Assembly: GCA_963665705.1 (NCBI GenBank)
Contig: OY762448.1
Location: forward strand, 1,364,001-1,428,000
Length of the DNA stretch: 64,000 bases
Direction of reading: 5' to 3'
Origin: Saccharicrinis sp963665705
GTDB lineage: Bacteria > Bacteroidota > Bacteroidia > Bacteroidales > Marinilabiliaceae
Part shown: one piece after another, positions 42,393 to 50,683 of the stretch
Layout: each line of letters starts with the position of its first letter
How positions within the stretch are numbered: position 1 is the first letter of the stretch
Program-made: the position numbers and the translations under genes
The notes under the pieces: generated by a model
Database searches by the model: none
Seen by the model: only the letters and a program-made list of their open reading frames with translations
Told to the model about the DNA's origin: nothing

Positions 42393-43250
42393 ATGAGAAG
42401 TAAAGTTTATGAGATTCCAAACAAGCTGATAATTGAATGGGATTCAGAAGCAAATGTGATGGTGGCAACCTGGCTAACTTATATGGTTACATTTGAAGAA
42501 TACAAAAAAGCCATTTACAACAATGGTTTGGAAATAGTAAAACGTCATAAAGCTATTGGATGGATAGTAGATTCCAGTAAAGCAAAAGGTGCCTTCAGTA
42601 CAGAAATACAGAATTTTATCAAAGATGTAGTTTTTCCTGCCGATGTAAAACTTGGCGTTAAATATTTTATCACTATTGATTCCGAAAGTGCAATTACCAA
42701 CTTAAATGTGAATAGATATAGTGTAAGTGCTGATTCGAATGGTATAAAAGTTATTAAAACGGATAGTGTTGAAGCTGCTTTGGACTGGTTAAAGCAAGAT
42801 CAGTTTGGCTCAAAACTTAGCAGACAGAGAACAAAAGTTTTTGAAAATCCGGGGAAAGTCTTACTTGAATGGGATTTTATTTCAAATGTCATGATTGCAA
42901 CATGGGATACTTATTACATATCCTTGGCAGAATATACAGAAGCTATTCAAGAAGGATTAAAAATGGTGAAACAACATGGTATTAAAGCCTGGATTGTTGA
43001 TTCAAGTAATGCTAAAGGTGTTTTTAGCAAAGAAATACAAGATTACATAAGGGATGTAGTGTTCCCCACTGATGCTGGTCTTGGCGTAAAATACTTCATA
43101 ACTATAGATTCTGTTAGTGCACTTACCAATATAAATGTGAGATTATATAGTGTAAGTGCAGATTCAAACGGCATTAAATCAGTCAAAGCACATAGTGTAC
43201 ATGGTGCACTCGAATGGTTAAAACAAGAGCAATCATCATCTGTAGCTTGA
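42393..43250 (+). CDS. internally duplicated STAS/SpoIIAA-like protein of unknown function
   Basis: 285 residues made of two tandem copies of a 140-residue unit (about 3-137 and 145-281). Paired segments are nearly identical: WIVDSSKAKGAFSTEIQNFI with WIVDSSNAKGVFSKEIQDYI, LGVKYFITIDSESA with LGVKYFITIDSVSA, and YSVSADSNGIKVIK with YSVSADSNGIKSVK. The unit looks like the alpha/beta STAS-like fold found as single-domain proteins in Bacteroidota. No membrane segment or signal. It is first behind operator 5 and followed by a TMEM175-like channel gene. Function unknown. Confidence 0.7.
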   Translation: MRSKVYEIPNKLIIEWDSEANVMVATWLTYMVTFEEYKKAIYNNGLEIVKRHKAIGWIVDSSKAKGAFSTEIQNFIKDVVFPADVKLGVKYFITIDSESAITNLNVNRYSVSADSNGIKVIKTDSVEAALDWLKQDQFGSKLSRQRTKVFENPGKVLLEWDFISNVMIATWDTYYISLAEYTEAIQEGLKMVKQHGIKAWIVDSSNAKGVFSKEIQDYIRDVVFPTDAGLGVKYFITIDSVSALTNINVRLYSVSADSNGIKSVKAHSVHGALEWLKQEQSSSVA

Positions 43251-43335
43251 TAATTGATCATCCATTAATATTTATTCAAAAATGTAACTCTGTATGAAAG
43301 AGTGTTAGTGTAAAATATTTTCATCACCCCCATTT

Positions 43336-43974
43336 ATGAAAAACTACAATCAAATTGCAGGATTTAATAGATTGCGGATAGATGCAATCAGCGATGGTGT
43401 TTTTGCCATTGCACTAACAATCTTAGTTTTGGATATTAAAGTACCCATTGCAGCTTCAATAGCTACAGAAAAGGAACTTTGGAACGAACTGGAAACAATT
43501 GCTCCCCGATTAATTGCATATTTTATGAGCTTTTTGACCTTGGGAGTTTATTGGGCTGCACACTCTACGCAGTATCATTATATTACTGATAGCGACCGTA
43601 ATTTATGTTGGATAAACCTATTCTTCCTGCTTTTCGTTTCTGTCATTCCTTTTACTACTGCATTTCTAAGTGAATATATCACGTTCAAACTGGCTATAGG
43701 AATATATTGGCTAAACCTTATGCTTTTAGGTGTTATGTTGGGTTTGAACTGGATTTATGCCAATAAAACGAGATTTATCTCATTAACCAATGAAGAAAAA
43801 GAGATAGTAACGAATGCTATTAAATGGAGGTTTATTGGTGCACATACCATGTATACATTGGCTGCTTTATTGTGTTTTATAAGTACTTATGTCAGTATCA
43901 TCTTTTTTATAATTATACAGCTAAATTTTGCATTGGCTCTAATATCACGAAAACCTCGACCTAAATTAATCTAA
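43336..43974 (+). CDS. TMEM175-family potassium channel-like protein (DUF1211)
   Basis: 212 residues with six hydrophobic segments. The first helix has the family filter motif as RIDAISDGVFAIALTILVLDI (residues 14-34), with Ile in place of the usual Phe in FSDG. Bacterial TMEM175 proteins form tetrameric potassium-leak channels in the inner membrane. It lies 85 bp downstream of the STAS-like gene with no separate operator found, and a terminator follows. Confidence 0.88.
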   Translation: MKNYNQIAGFNRLRIDAISDGVFAIALTILVLDIKVPIAASIATEKELWNELETIAPRLIAYFMSFLTLGVYWAAHSTQYHYITDSDRNLCWINLFFLLFVSVIPFTTAFLSEYITFKLAIGIYWLNLMLLGVMLGLNWIYANKTRFISLTNEEKEIVTNAIKWRFIGAHTMYTLAALLCFISTYVSIIFFIIIQLNFALALISRKPRPKLI

Positions 43975-44027
43975 TTGCAAGCTATTCGAGTTGGCAAATA
44001 ATATAACATTTCAATTATAATAGTCAA

Positions 44028-44057
44028 GCGCAGGCATATTAAATGCCTTGTGCGTTT
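44028..44057 (+). terminator. terminator after the TMEM175-like gene
   Basis: Imperfect stem gcgcaggcat...atgccttgtgcg with a short AT loop, followed by gttttta. Confidence 0.6.
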
Positions 44058-44120
44058 TTAATGTGTATAAATCTGGAAAGATGATATTTAACAATAGAAA
44101 TGGACATTTATATAAATACA

Positions 44121-44183
44121 GTAATTCAGTTAAAACCATCCGTAATATATGTAATTCTATATCATTTTAGGTTCATACATTTG
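44121..44183 (+). promoter_or_regulatory. AraC operator-promoter, site 6 (large redox operon)
   Basis: 34-bp operator at 44121-44154 (GTAATTCAGTTAA and GTAATATATGTAA, 21-bp period). After 25 bp comes a perfect -7 element TACATTTG (44176-44183). The amidohydrolase starts 24 bp on. It is the only strong promoter seen in front of eleven closely packed genes. Confidence 0.65.
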
Positions 44184-44207
44184 TAATGTACAATAAAAAA
44201 CAATAAA

Positions 44208-45263
44208 ATGAAGAATCTCAAAAATATAGCTATTAAGTATCTTCTTCTGTTGACGGGGATCTTCACTTGCTTTTTTGATGCAAGCTCACAGACGGTAATA
44301 GACGTACATAGTCATATTATTCTTTCGGAATATATGGCTGTTTTAGAAAAGCATGATGCTTTAATGGAAGAAACATTTCCATTACCAAAATGGAACGCCA
44401 ATGCACAAGTCGAGTTTATGAAGGAAGCAAACATTGAGTATTCTGTATTAACCATGCCCGCTCCTCTACCTTTTTATGGTGATGTTGAAGAAAGCAAAGC
44501 TATTATTAGACATATTAATGAAGCATCAGCAAAAATAAAAAAGGAGTATCCCGGCAAATTCAAATTTTGTGCGTCACTTCCATTACCCGATATTAATGCG
44601 GCAATAGAAGAGGCTATATATGCTTTGGACACACTTCATGCTGATGGTATAAGGTTAGCGACAAATAGCAGAGGTTTGTATATCGGAGATGAAAAACTGG
44701 ATACCTTGATGAGTGTTTTGAATGAACGAAGTGCTGTTATAATCATTCATCCTCATCGACCGACTCCTTATTCAGAAGAAATTACAAAAACAACACCATT
44801 GCCGATGTACGAATATCCAGCTGAAACAACCCGGGCTGTTATAAATATGATATCCCGTAATGTTTTGGTTCGATATCCGAATATTAAGGTAGTTGTACCT
44901 CATTGTGGTTCATTTCTTCCTTTGGCAATACCAAGAATGAAATCAATACTTCCGGTAATGATAACTAAAGGTTATATGAAGCCGATTGATTGGGAAGGTA
45001 ATCTTTCAAAAATATATTATGATTTGGCAGGAAATCCTACTCCGGAGATTATTAATATGATGTTAACTATTACGTCTCCTGAACATATCATGTTTGGTTC
45101 AGATTATCCTTATTTACCAAATATGGTGATATTAAGCAAGCTGAATAAATTAAAAGAATTATTAAAAAACGATACGGAACTAAAAGATTTATCAAATATG
45201 TTTTTGTATGAAAATGCACAATGTTTATTTGATAGTAAATATCAAAGTAAAAAGGAATACTAA
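44208..45263 (+). CDS. exported amidohydrolase-2 family protein (ACMSD-like)
   Basis: 351 residues. The N-terminal signal (to SSQ, residue 28) is followed at once by the metal-binding motif VIDVHSHI (His34, His36). Later ligands are a His in VIIIHPHRPTP and VVPHCGSFLP, and an Asp in HIMFGSDYPY. This is the decarboxylase/hydrolase TIM barrel seen in ACMSD and resorcylate decarboxylases. Substrate not determinable. It is the first gene behind operator 6, and the eleven genes to 53389 are on one strand with gaps of at most 73 bp. Confidence 0.88.
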   Translation: MKNLKNIAIKYLLLLTGIFTCFFDASSQTVIDVHSHIILSEYMAVLEKHDALMEETFPLPKWNANAQVEFMKEANIEYSVLTMPAPLPFYGDVEESKAIIRHINEASAKIKKEYPGKFKFCASLPLPDINAAIEEAIYALDTLHADGIRLATNSRGLYIGDEKLDTLMSVLNERSAVIIIHPHRPTPYSEEITKTTPLPMYEYPAETTRAVINMISRNVLVRYPNIKVVVPHCGSFLPLAIPRMKSILPVMITKGYMKPIDWEGNLSKIYYDLAGNPTPEIINMMLTITSPEHIMFGSDYPYLPNMVILSKLNKLKELLKNDTELKDLSNMFLYENAQCLFDSKYQSKKEY

Positions 45264-45284
45264 TTCATCTTAAACGCATTAGAC

Positions 45285-45701
45285 ATGAAAAATTTAACAG
45301 TAAAATTAATGTTCGTGATTATGACATTTGCTTTTGCATCATGTACATCTAACAATCAAATTAATAATTCAAATGACATGATAATCCGACTAACTGAAAT
45401 ACAAATTGTACCTGAGTATTTAGATGCGTATCTGGCAATTCTAAAAGAAGAATCAGAGACTTCACTAAAAGTAGAACCTGGTGTAATCTCAATCTTTCCC
45501 ATGTCTCAAAAAGAGAATCCAACAGAAATCAGAATATTAGAAATTTATGCCAGTCAAAAAGCTTATGAATCACATTTGCAAACTAAACACTTTAAGCATT
45601 ACAAAACAACAACCTTAGAAATGGTTAAATCTTTAAAATTAGTGGATATGAATGGTTTGGATAGAGATTATATGCCTCTCATATTTAAAAAAATGAATTG
45701 A
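45285..45701 (+). CDS. ABM-domain monooxygenase-like lipoprotein
   Basis: 138 residues. A lipobox (FAFASC, Cys20) is followed by an antibiotic-biosynthesis-monooxygenase domain of about 95 residues (IIRLTEIQIVPEYLDAYLAILKEES, VEPGVISIFPM, IRILEIYASQKAYESHLQTKHFKHY). The His/Lys-rich helix near the end is the usual ligand-facing segment. ABM proteins are cofactor-free monooxygenases or ligand-binding dimers acting on quinols. The surface or periplasmic location is unusual but matches the exported amidohydrolase before it. Confidence 0.85.
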   Translation: MKNLTVKLMFVIMTFAFASCTSNNQINNSNDMIIRLTEIQIVPEYLDAYLAILKEESETSLKVEPGVISIFPMSQKENPTEIRILEIYASQKAYESHLQTKHFKHYKTTTLEMVKSLKLVDMNGLDRDYMPLIFKKMN

Positions 45702-45743
45702 TTAATAGCTAATTAATTATAAAAACAAGAAAAATTAAAAAAA

Positions 45744-46691
45744 ATGAATAATTTACCAAAAATCGCATTAGGAACATGGTCATGGGGAACTGGTTTTGCA
45801 GGTGGAGACCAAGTGTTCGGTAACAACTTAAATATTGACAATTTAGAACCAGTATTTGAAGCTGCTTTAAAGGCAGGTCTAAATTTATGGGACACAGCTG
45901 CTGTTTATGGAATGGGTTCGTCAGAAACTCTTTTGGGCGAGTTTGTAAAACAACACAATCATTCTGAAGTTATTTTGTCAACCAAATTTACACCTCAAAT
46001 TGCTAATCAGGAATCATCAACTCCTGTTGCTGCAATGTTAGATGAAAGTTTTGAGCGTATGGGTGTGGATTATATGGATATTTATTGGGTTCACAATCCA
46101 ACCGATGTAAACAAATGGACGCCAGAACTAATCCAACTATTAAAAAGTGGAAAAGTTAAGCATGTAGGTGTATCAAACCACAATTTGGAACAAATTAAAC
46201 TGGTTAATGATACATTGGCGAAAGAAGGATTTGGAATTTCAGCTATCCAAAATCATTACAGTTTACTTTATCGTTCGTCAGAAGAAGCTGGTATTCTTGA
46301 CTATTGTATTAAAAATGATATCACCTTTTTTGCCTATATGGTTTTAGAGCAAGGTGCATTATCAGGAAAATATAACACGAGCAATCCTCTTCCGGCAGGT
46401 AGCGGACGTGGTGAAACTTACAACAAGGTTTTGCCTCAGTTAGAAGAATTAACAAATACCATGAAAGAAATTGGTGAGAGTAAAAATGCTTCTGTCGCTC
46501 AAATTGCTATTGCATGGGCTATTGCTAAAAAAACATTACCAATTATTGGTGTTACTAAACCTTCTCAGGTTGAAGATGCTGCACAAGCTGCTAAAATTAC
46601 TTTGTCAGTTGAAGAAATCGAACAAATAGAAGCTCTTGCAGCAAAAGCTGGTGTAGATACTCGTGGTAATTGGGAACAGCCAATGGCTTAA
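45744..46691 (+). CDS. aldo/keto reductase
   Basis: 315 residues. Tetrad: Asp and Tyr in LWDTAAVYGMG, Lys in ILSTKFTP, His in IYWVHNPTD. The C-terminal cofactor region reads LPIIGVTKPSQVEDAAQA. It belongs to a different subgroup from the products at 35532 and 50684. Cytoplasmic, without a signal. It sits third in the operon behind operator 6, 51 bp before an SDR gene. Confidence 0.93.
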   Translation: MNNLPKIALGTWSWGTGFAGGDQVFGNNLNIDNLEPVFEAALKAGLNLWDTAAVYGMGSSETLLGEFVKQHNHSEVILSTKFTPQIANQESSTPVAAMLDESFERMGVDYMDIYWVHNPTDVNKWTPELIQLLKSGKVKHVGVSNHNLEQIKLVNDTLAKEGFGISAIQNHYSLLYRSSEEAGILDYCIKNDITFFAYMVLEQGALSGKYNTSNPLPAGSGRGETYNKVLPQLEELTNTMKEIGESKNASVAQIAIAWAIAKKTLPIIGVTKPSQVEDAAQAAKITLSVEEIEQIEALAAKAGVDTRGNWEQPMA

Positions 46692-46742
46692 GGATTCAAT
46701 TTCTGATGTGGAACTAAACTATGAAATAGAAAGGGATTAAAA

Positions 46743-47474
46743 ATGTCAGATAAAAAAGTAGCTCTTATTACGGGAGCAAATAAAGGAATCGGTTATGAAA
46801 CCGCTAAAATATTAGGACAAAAAGGTATTACAGTTTATATCGGATCTCGTAATATGGAGCGTGGTTTGATTGCAGAAAAGCAATTGAAAGAATTAGGTAT
46901 TGATGCATATGCCATTCACATCGATCTTGATGCTAAGGATACCATAGTAGCAGTAGCCGATAGAATAAAAAAGGAACACGGGTTACTGGATATCCTGATT
47001 AACAATGCCGGGATAATTGATCCCGCTGATAGTGTTCCAAGTACAACCGATATTAAAGTTGTGAAGAGAACTTTTGAAACAAATTTCTTTGCAGCGATAG
47101 AAGTTACACAGGCTATGCTTCCTCTATTACGGAGAGCAAAAGCGGCACGAGTAGTAAATCTTTCAAGTGGTCTTGGATCATTAGCTCTTAATGAAGATCC
47201 GGAATGGGAATTTGCTTCCACTAAACTTATTGGATATAACGCTTCAAAAGCTGCTTTAAATATGCTGACAATTCAGCTGGCATGGGAATTACGTGAAACC
47301 TCAATTAAGGTTAACTCTGCTAATCCAGGTTATACAGACACTGAGCTTGTTCCTGGTGTTGTTGGAGCGCAACCTGTTGAATTAGGTGCACAAACTCCTG
47401 TTCGTTTGGCTTTATTGCCTGATGATGGCCCAACTGGAGGTTTCTTTGAAAACGAAGGCGATATTCCTTGGTAA
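46743..47474 (+). CDS. short-chain dehydrogenase/reductase
   Basis: 243 residues, classical SDR: nucleotide motif TGANKGIGYE, NNAG motif, catalytic Ser in NLSSGLG, and the YxxxK motif YNASKAAL, followed by the PG motif NPGYTDTEL. NADP(H)-dependent carbonyl reductases related to plant and fungal carbonyl reductase fit well. Part of the operon behind operator 6. The next gene starts 64 bp later. Confidence 0.95.
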   Translation: MSDKKVALITGANKGIGYETAKILGQKGITVYIGSRNMERGLIAEKQLKELGIDAYAIHIDLDAKDTIVAVADRIKKEHGLLDILINNAGIIDPADSVPSTTDIKVVKRTFETNFFAAIEVTQAMLPLLRRAKAARVVNLSSGLGSLALNEDPEWEFASTKLIGYNASKAALNMLTIQLAWELRETSIKVNSANPGYTDTELVPGVVGAQPVELGAQTPVRLALLPDDGPTGGFFENEGDIPW

Positions 47475-47538
47475 AACTGGTTGGCAAAACAGTTTTCAGG
47501 AGGGGTATGTCTTTTATACAAAATCAATAGAAGTAATT

Positions 47539-48012
47539 ATGAGTAAGAGCATTGTTGTTTATTATACATGGTCAGGCCAAACAAAAAAAATGGCTAAAAT
47601 GATTGCAAACATGACTAATTCAGATATTCTGGAAGTAAAGCCTGTAACACCATATTCTCAAAACTACAATGCGGTGGTCAATCAGGCAAAAACTGAAATC
47701 AGGGAGGGTTTTCTTCCTCCGCTTGTGGTGGAACAAAACGACACAAGTGAATATGATACTATTTTTATAGGAAGTCCTAACTGGTGGAGTTCAATAGCCC
47801 CACCGATTCCTACTTTCTTAAATAACAATCCATTGGAAAACAAAATCATTATGCCCTTTGCCTCACATGGAGGTGGTGGTAAAGGACATATAGATAAGGA
47901 TATTGCAAGTCTATGTCCAAATTCAATAACAAAGGAAATCTATGCAGCATACGAAGGTGGAAATGCTGATAAAATAGATATCCAACAATGGCTCAATAAG
48001 AACGGGCTTTAA
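47539..48012 (+). CDS. flavodoxin
   Basis: 157 residues from the ATG at 47539. A longer frame open from 47386 overlaps the SDR gene by 89 bp and encodes a non-flavodoxin extension, so it is rejected. Motifs: loop VVYYTWSGQTKKMAK, flavin motif FIGSPNWWSSIAPPIPTFL, and ASHGGGGKGH. It is closely related to the exported flavodoxin at 36673. It probably passes electrons to reductases of the same operon (inference). Confidence 0.92.
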   Translation: MSKSIVVYYTWSGQTKKMAKMIANMTNSDILEVKPVTPYSQNYNAVVNQAKTEIREGFLPPLVVEQNDTSEYDTIFIGSPNWWSSIAPPIPTFLNNNPLENKIIMPFASHGGGGKGHIDKDIASLCPNSITKEIYAAYEGGNADKIDIQQWLNKNGL

Positions 48013-48043
48013 TAATCTATTCACCAAGAAAGGAAAAGAGCAA

Positions 48044-49810
48044 ATGTATTTAGAGAAAATTAATTCTCCTAAAGACATGAAAACAATGTCGATGGAGGAA
48101 CTGGGTTTGTTATGCAGTGAGGTCAGAGAAACATTACTAACAAAGCTTAGTAATCATGGAGGACATATTGGTCCGAATTTAGGAGTGGTTGAATTAACAG
48201 TGGCTATGCATCATGTATTCAATTCTCCGGTTGATAAGTTTGTTTATGATGTATCACACCAAAGCTACATTCATAAAATGTTAACAGGAAGAAAGGATGC
48301 TTTCCTGAATCCGGAGAAATATCACGAAGTATCTGGTTATACCAATCCGCACGAAAGCGAGCACGATTTATTTAATGTCGGTCATACTTCAACCTCTGTT
48401 AGTCTTGCCTGTGGCTTAGTTAAAGCAAGAGATTTAAAGGGAACTAACGAAAATATTATTGCTATAATTGGCGATGGTTCATTGAGTGGTGGTGAAGCTT
48501 TTGAGGGATTGAATAATGCAGCAGAAACCGGAACAAACATGATTATTGTGGTTAATGACAATGATCAGTCTATCTCAGAAAATCACGGAGGGATGTACAA
48601 AAAATTTGCTGATTTACGTGCGTCAAACGGAAAAGCAGAATGTAACTTTTTTAAGTCCATGGGGCTCGACTATATATATGTTGAAGACGGACACGATGTT
48701 GCTGGATTAGTAAAAGTATTTCAAAGTGTAAAAGATACTGATCGACCAATTGTAATTCATGTACATACGATAAAAGGTAAAGGTTATAAACCTGCCGAAG
48801 AAAACAAGGAAATGTATCATGCTGGTTCTCCTTTTAATAGGGAAACTGGCGAGTATATGTTCTCATGGGGTAGTCCAGATGGATACGAAAATAGAACAGC
48901 AGAATTTCTGTTAGACTTGATGAAAAAAGACCCGGCTGTTGCTATGATAACATCAGGTACACCAACAGGATTTGCATTTTCTCAAGATAGAAGAGAGCAA
49001 GCCGGTAAACAGTATGTAGATGTTGGTATTGCTGAGGAACATGCGGTTGCATTGGCTTCCGGTATGGCAAAAAATGGTGCAAAACCTGTTTATTGTGTAT
49101 TTAGTACATTTTTACAACGTACCTACGATCAGCTTTCACAGGATTTGTGTGTGAATAATAATCCGGCATTAATCCTTGTATTTGGGGCTTCGGTTTCAGG
49201 TATGTTTAATGATGTCACACATCTTGGCTTTTTTGATATTCCAATGATGGCAAACATTCCTAATCTGGTTTACCTGGCACCTACTTGTAAAGAAGAATAT
49301 TTTGCCATGCTCGAATGGGGAATCCATCAAACAGAACACCCGGTTGCTATTCGAGTTCCGGCTATGGGTGTTGTTGAAAGTGGAGTTTCTGATTCTACAG
49401 ATTATTCAATTCTTAATAAATATCAGGTTAATAAAAAAGGAAGTAAAGTAGCCATTGTTGCGCTGGGTTCATTTTATCCTTTGGGAGAAAGTATTGTTGA
49501 CACCCTGGCCAAAGAAAACGGTATGGAAGCAACATTGGTTAATCCAAAATATATTACAGGTTTGGATGAAAACGTATTGGATTCTTTAAAAGAAAATCAT
49601 GAGCTGGTTATTACACTTGAAGATGGTGTTTTAGACGGAGGATTTGGAGAACGGATTGCAAGTTATTACGGTTCATCCGATATGAAGGTAAAAAACTATG
49701 GAATCAAGAAAGGTTTCCCTGATAGATATAATCCGGAAGCGTTACTTAAAGAAAACGGTGTTTCAACAGAGCTAATAGTAGCGGATATAAACAATATTTT
49801 GAATAGATAA
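48044..49810 (+). CDS. dxs: 1-deoxy-D-xylulose-5-phosphate synthase paralogue
   Basis: 588 residues, somewhat shorter than typical DXS (about 620-640). Thiamine-diphosphate motif GDGSLSGGEAFEGLNNA ... VVNDNDQS, N-terminal LSNHGGHIGPNLGVVELTVAMHHVF, and the transketolase central domain with DVGIAEEHAVALASGMA. DXS condenses pyruvate and glyceraldehyde-3-phosphate to start the MEP isoprenoid route. Its presence in an AraC-controlled oxidoreductase operon is unexpected, and a housekeeping dxs may lie elsewhere. It could act on other aldehydes as an acyloin-forming enzyme (inference). Confidence 0.9.
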   Translation: MYLEKINSPKDMKTMSMEELGLLCSEVRETLLTKLSNHGGHIGPNLGVVELTVAMHHVFNSPVDKFVYDVSHQSYIHKMLTGRKDAFLNPEKYHEVSGYTNPHESEHDLFNVGHTSTSVSLACGLVKARDLKGTNENIIAIIGDGSLSGGEAFEGLNNAAETGTNMIIVVNDNDQSISENHGGMYKKFADLRASNGKAECNFFKSMGLDYIYVEDGHDVAGLVKVFQSVKDTDRPIVIHVHTIKGKGYKPAEENKEMYHAGSPFNRETGEYMFSWGSPDGYENRTAEFLLDLMKKDPAVAMITSGTPTGFAFSQDRREQAGKQYVDVGIAEEHAVALASGMAKNGAKPVYCVFSTFLQRTYDQLSQDLCVNNNPALILVFGASVSGMFNDVTHLGFFDIPMMANIPNLVYLAPTCKEEYFAMLEWGIHQTEHPVAIRVPAMGVVESGVSDSTDYSILNKYQVNKKGSKVAIVALGSFYPLGESIVDTLAKENGMEATLVNPKYITGLDENVLDSLKENHELVITLEDGVLDGGFGERIASYYGSSDMKVKNYGIKKGFPDRYNPEALLKENGVSTELIVADINNILNR

Positions 49811-49883
49811 AAAATTGCAGGGCTTTTTACTAAAAAGCTCTGTATTAATAATCACAATTATAACGAATACAAATAATAAAATT

Positions 49884-50465
49884 ATGAAGTACTTAGTAGT
49901 TTTAGCACATCCGTATTCTAAAAGCTTTGGTAAAGCTATTGCGAATACAATCGAGGCTGAGGTCTTGAAAAACGGATCAGAAGTCAGAGTTCGTGACCTG
50001 TATGAATTAGGTTTTGATTCGGAATTAAAAGGATCGGATTTATTAAACCTTCAATCTGGTAATTATGCAGCTGATATTGTTGCGGAACAAGAACATATTA
50101 AATGGGCTGATGTTATCACATTTGTTTACCCTGTATGGTGGGCTGCGATGCCTTCAATGCTTAAAGGTTATGTTGATCGTGTGTTTGCCAATGGTTTTGC
50201 CTTCACATATGGCGCAAATGGCCCTGAAGGATTATTAAAGGGAAAGAAAGCTCTTATTTTTAGCACAACAGGCTTTCCTAGTGATATATATGAGCAAATT
50301 GGAATGCATAAGTCAATGCAACAAACAACAGATGAAGCAATCTTCAACTTTTGTGGCGTAGAAGTAATCGACCACCAATTCTTTGGTGCGATTCCTTCGT
50401 CATCAGATGATGATCGTGTAGGTTATTTAGAGCAGGTTGCTTCTGTAGTTAGAGAAAATTGTTAA
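49884..50465 (+). CDS. NAD(P)H-dependent quinone oxidoreductase (flavodoxin-like fold)
   Basis: 193 residues from the ATG at 49884; the frame is open further upstream to 49815, but that part is not family-like. Motifs of the NQO1/MdaB/KefF group: VVLAHPYSKSFGKAI, then ITFVYPVWWAAMPSMLKGYVDRVFANGFAF. FMN- or FAD-dependent two-electron reduction of quinones is the usual activity, which avoids semiquinone radicals. Cytoplasmic. Follows the dxs paralogue in the operon behind operator 6. Confidence 0.93.
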   Translation: MKYLVVLAHPYSKSFGKAIANTIEAEVLKNGSEVRVRDLYELGFDSELKGSDLLNLQSGNYAADIVAEQEHIKWADVITFVYPVWWAAMPSMLKGYVDRVFANGFAFTYGANGPEGLLKGKKALIFSTTGFPSDIYEQIGMHKSMQQTTDEAIFNFCGVEVIDHQFFGAIPSSSDDDRVGYLEQVASVVRENC

Positions 50466-50495
50466 TCAGTAATTTTAATATTAAAGAATAAAAAT

Positions 50496-50681
50496 ATGCC
50501 AGTAATAACATTTGAAACAGCAAAATTGACAAAAGAGCAAAAATCTGAAATTGCAAAAGAATTTACCGATACAGCAGCAAAAGTAACAGGACTTCCAAAA
50601 GAAACTTTCTATGTTTTTGTGAAAGAAAATGATTTGGAAAATGTTGGAGTTGGTGGAACTCTTTTAAGCGATAGAAAATAG
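50496..50681 (+). CDS. 4-oxalocrotonate tautomerase family protein
   Basis: 61 residues, the exact size of the smallest tautomerase subunit. It begins Met-Pro (MPVITFETAKLTKEQK), so Met removal exposes the catalytic N-terminal proline. A conserved VFVKEN strand follows. Hexamers isomerise unsaturated keto acids. It ends 2 bp before the next start codon, so co-translation is likely. Confidence 0.92.
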   Translation: MPVITFETAKLTKEQKSEIAKEFTDTAAKVTGLPKETFYVFVKENDLENVGVGGTLLSDRK

Positions 50682-50683
50682 CA

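Noticed and set aside
47386..47538. N-terminal extension of the flavodoxin at 47539
   Set aside because: It overlaps the SDR gene by 89 bp and has no flavodoxin similarity; the ATG at 47539 gives a normal start.
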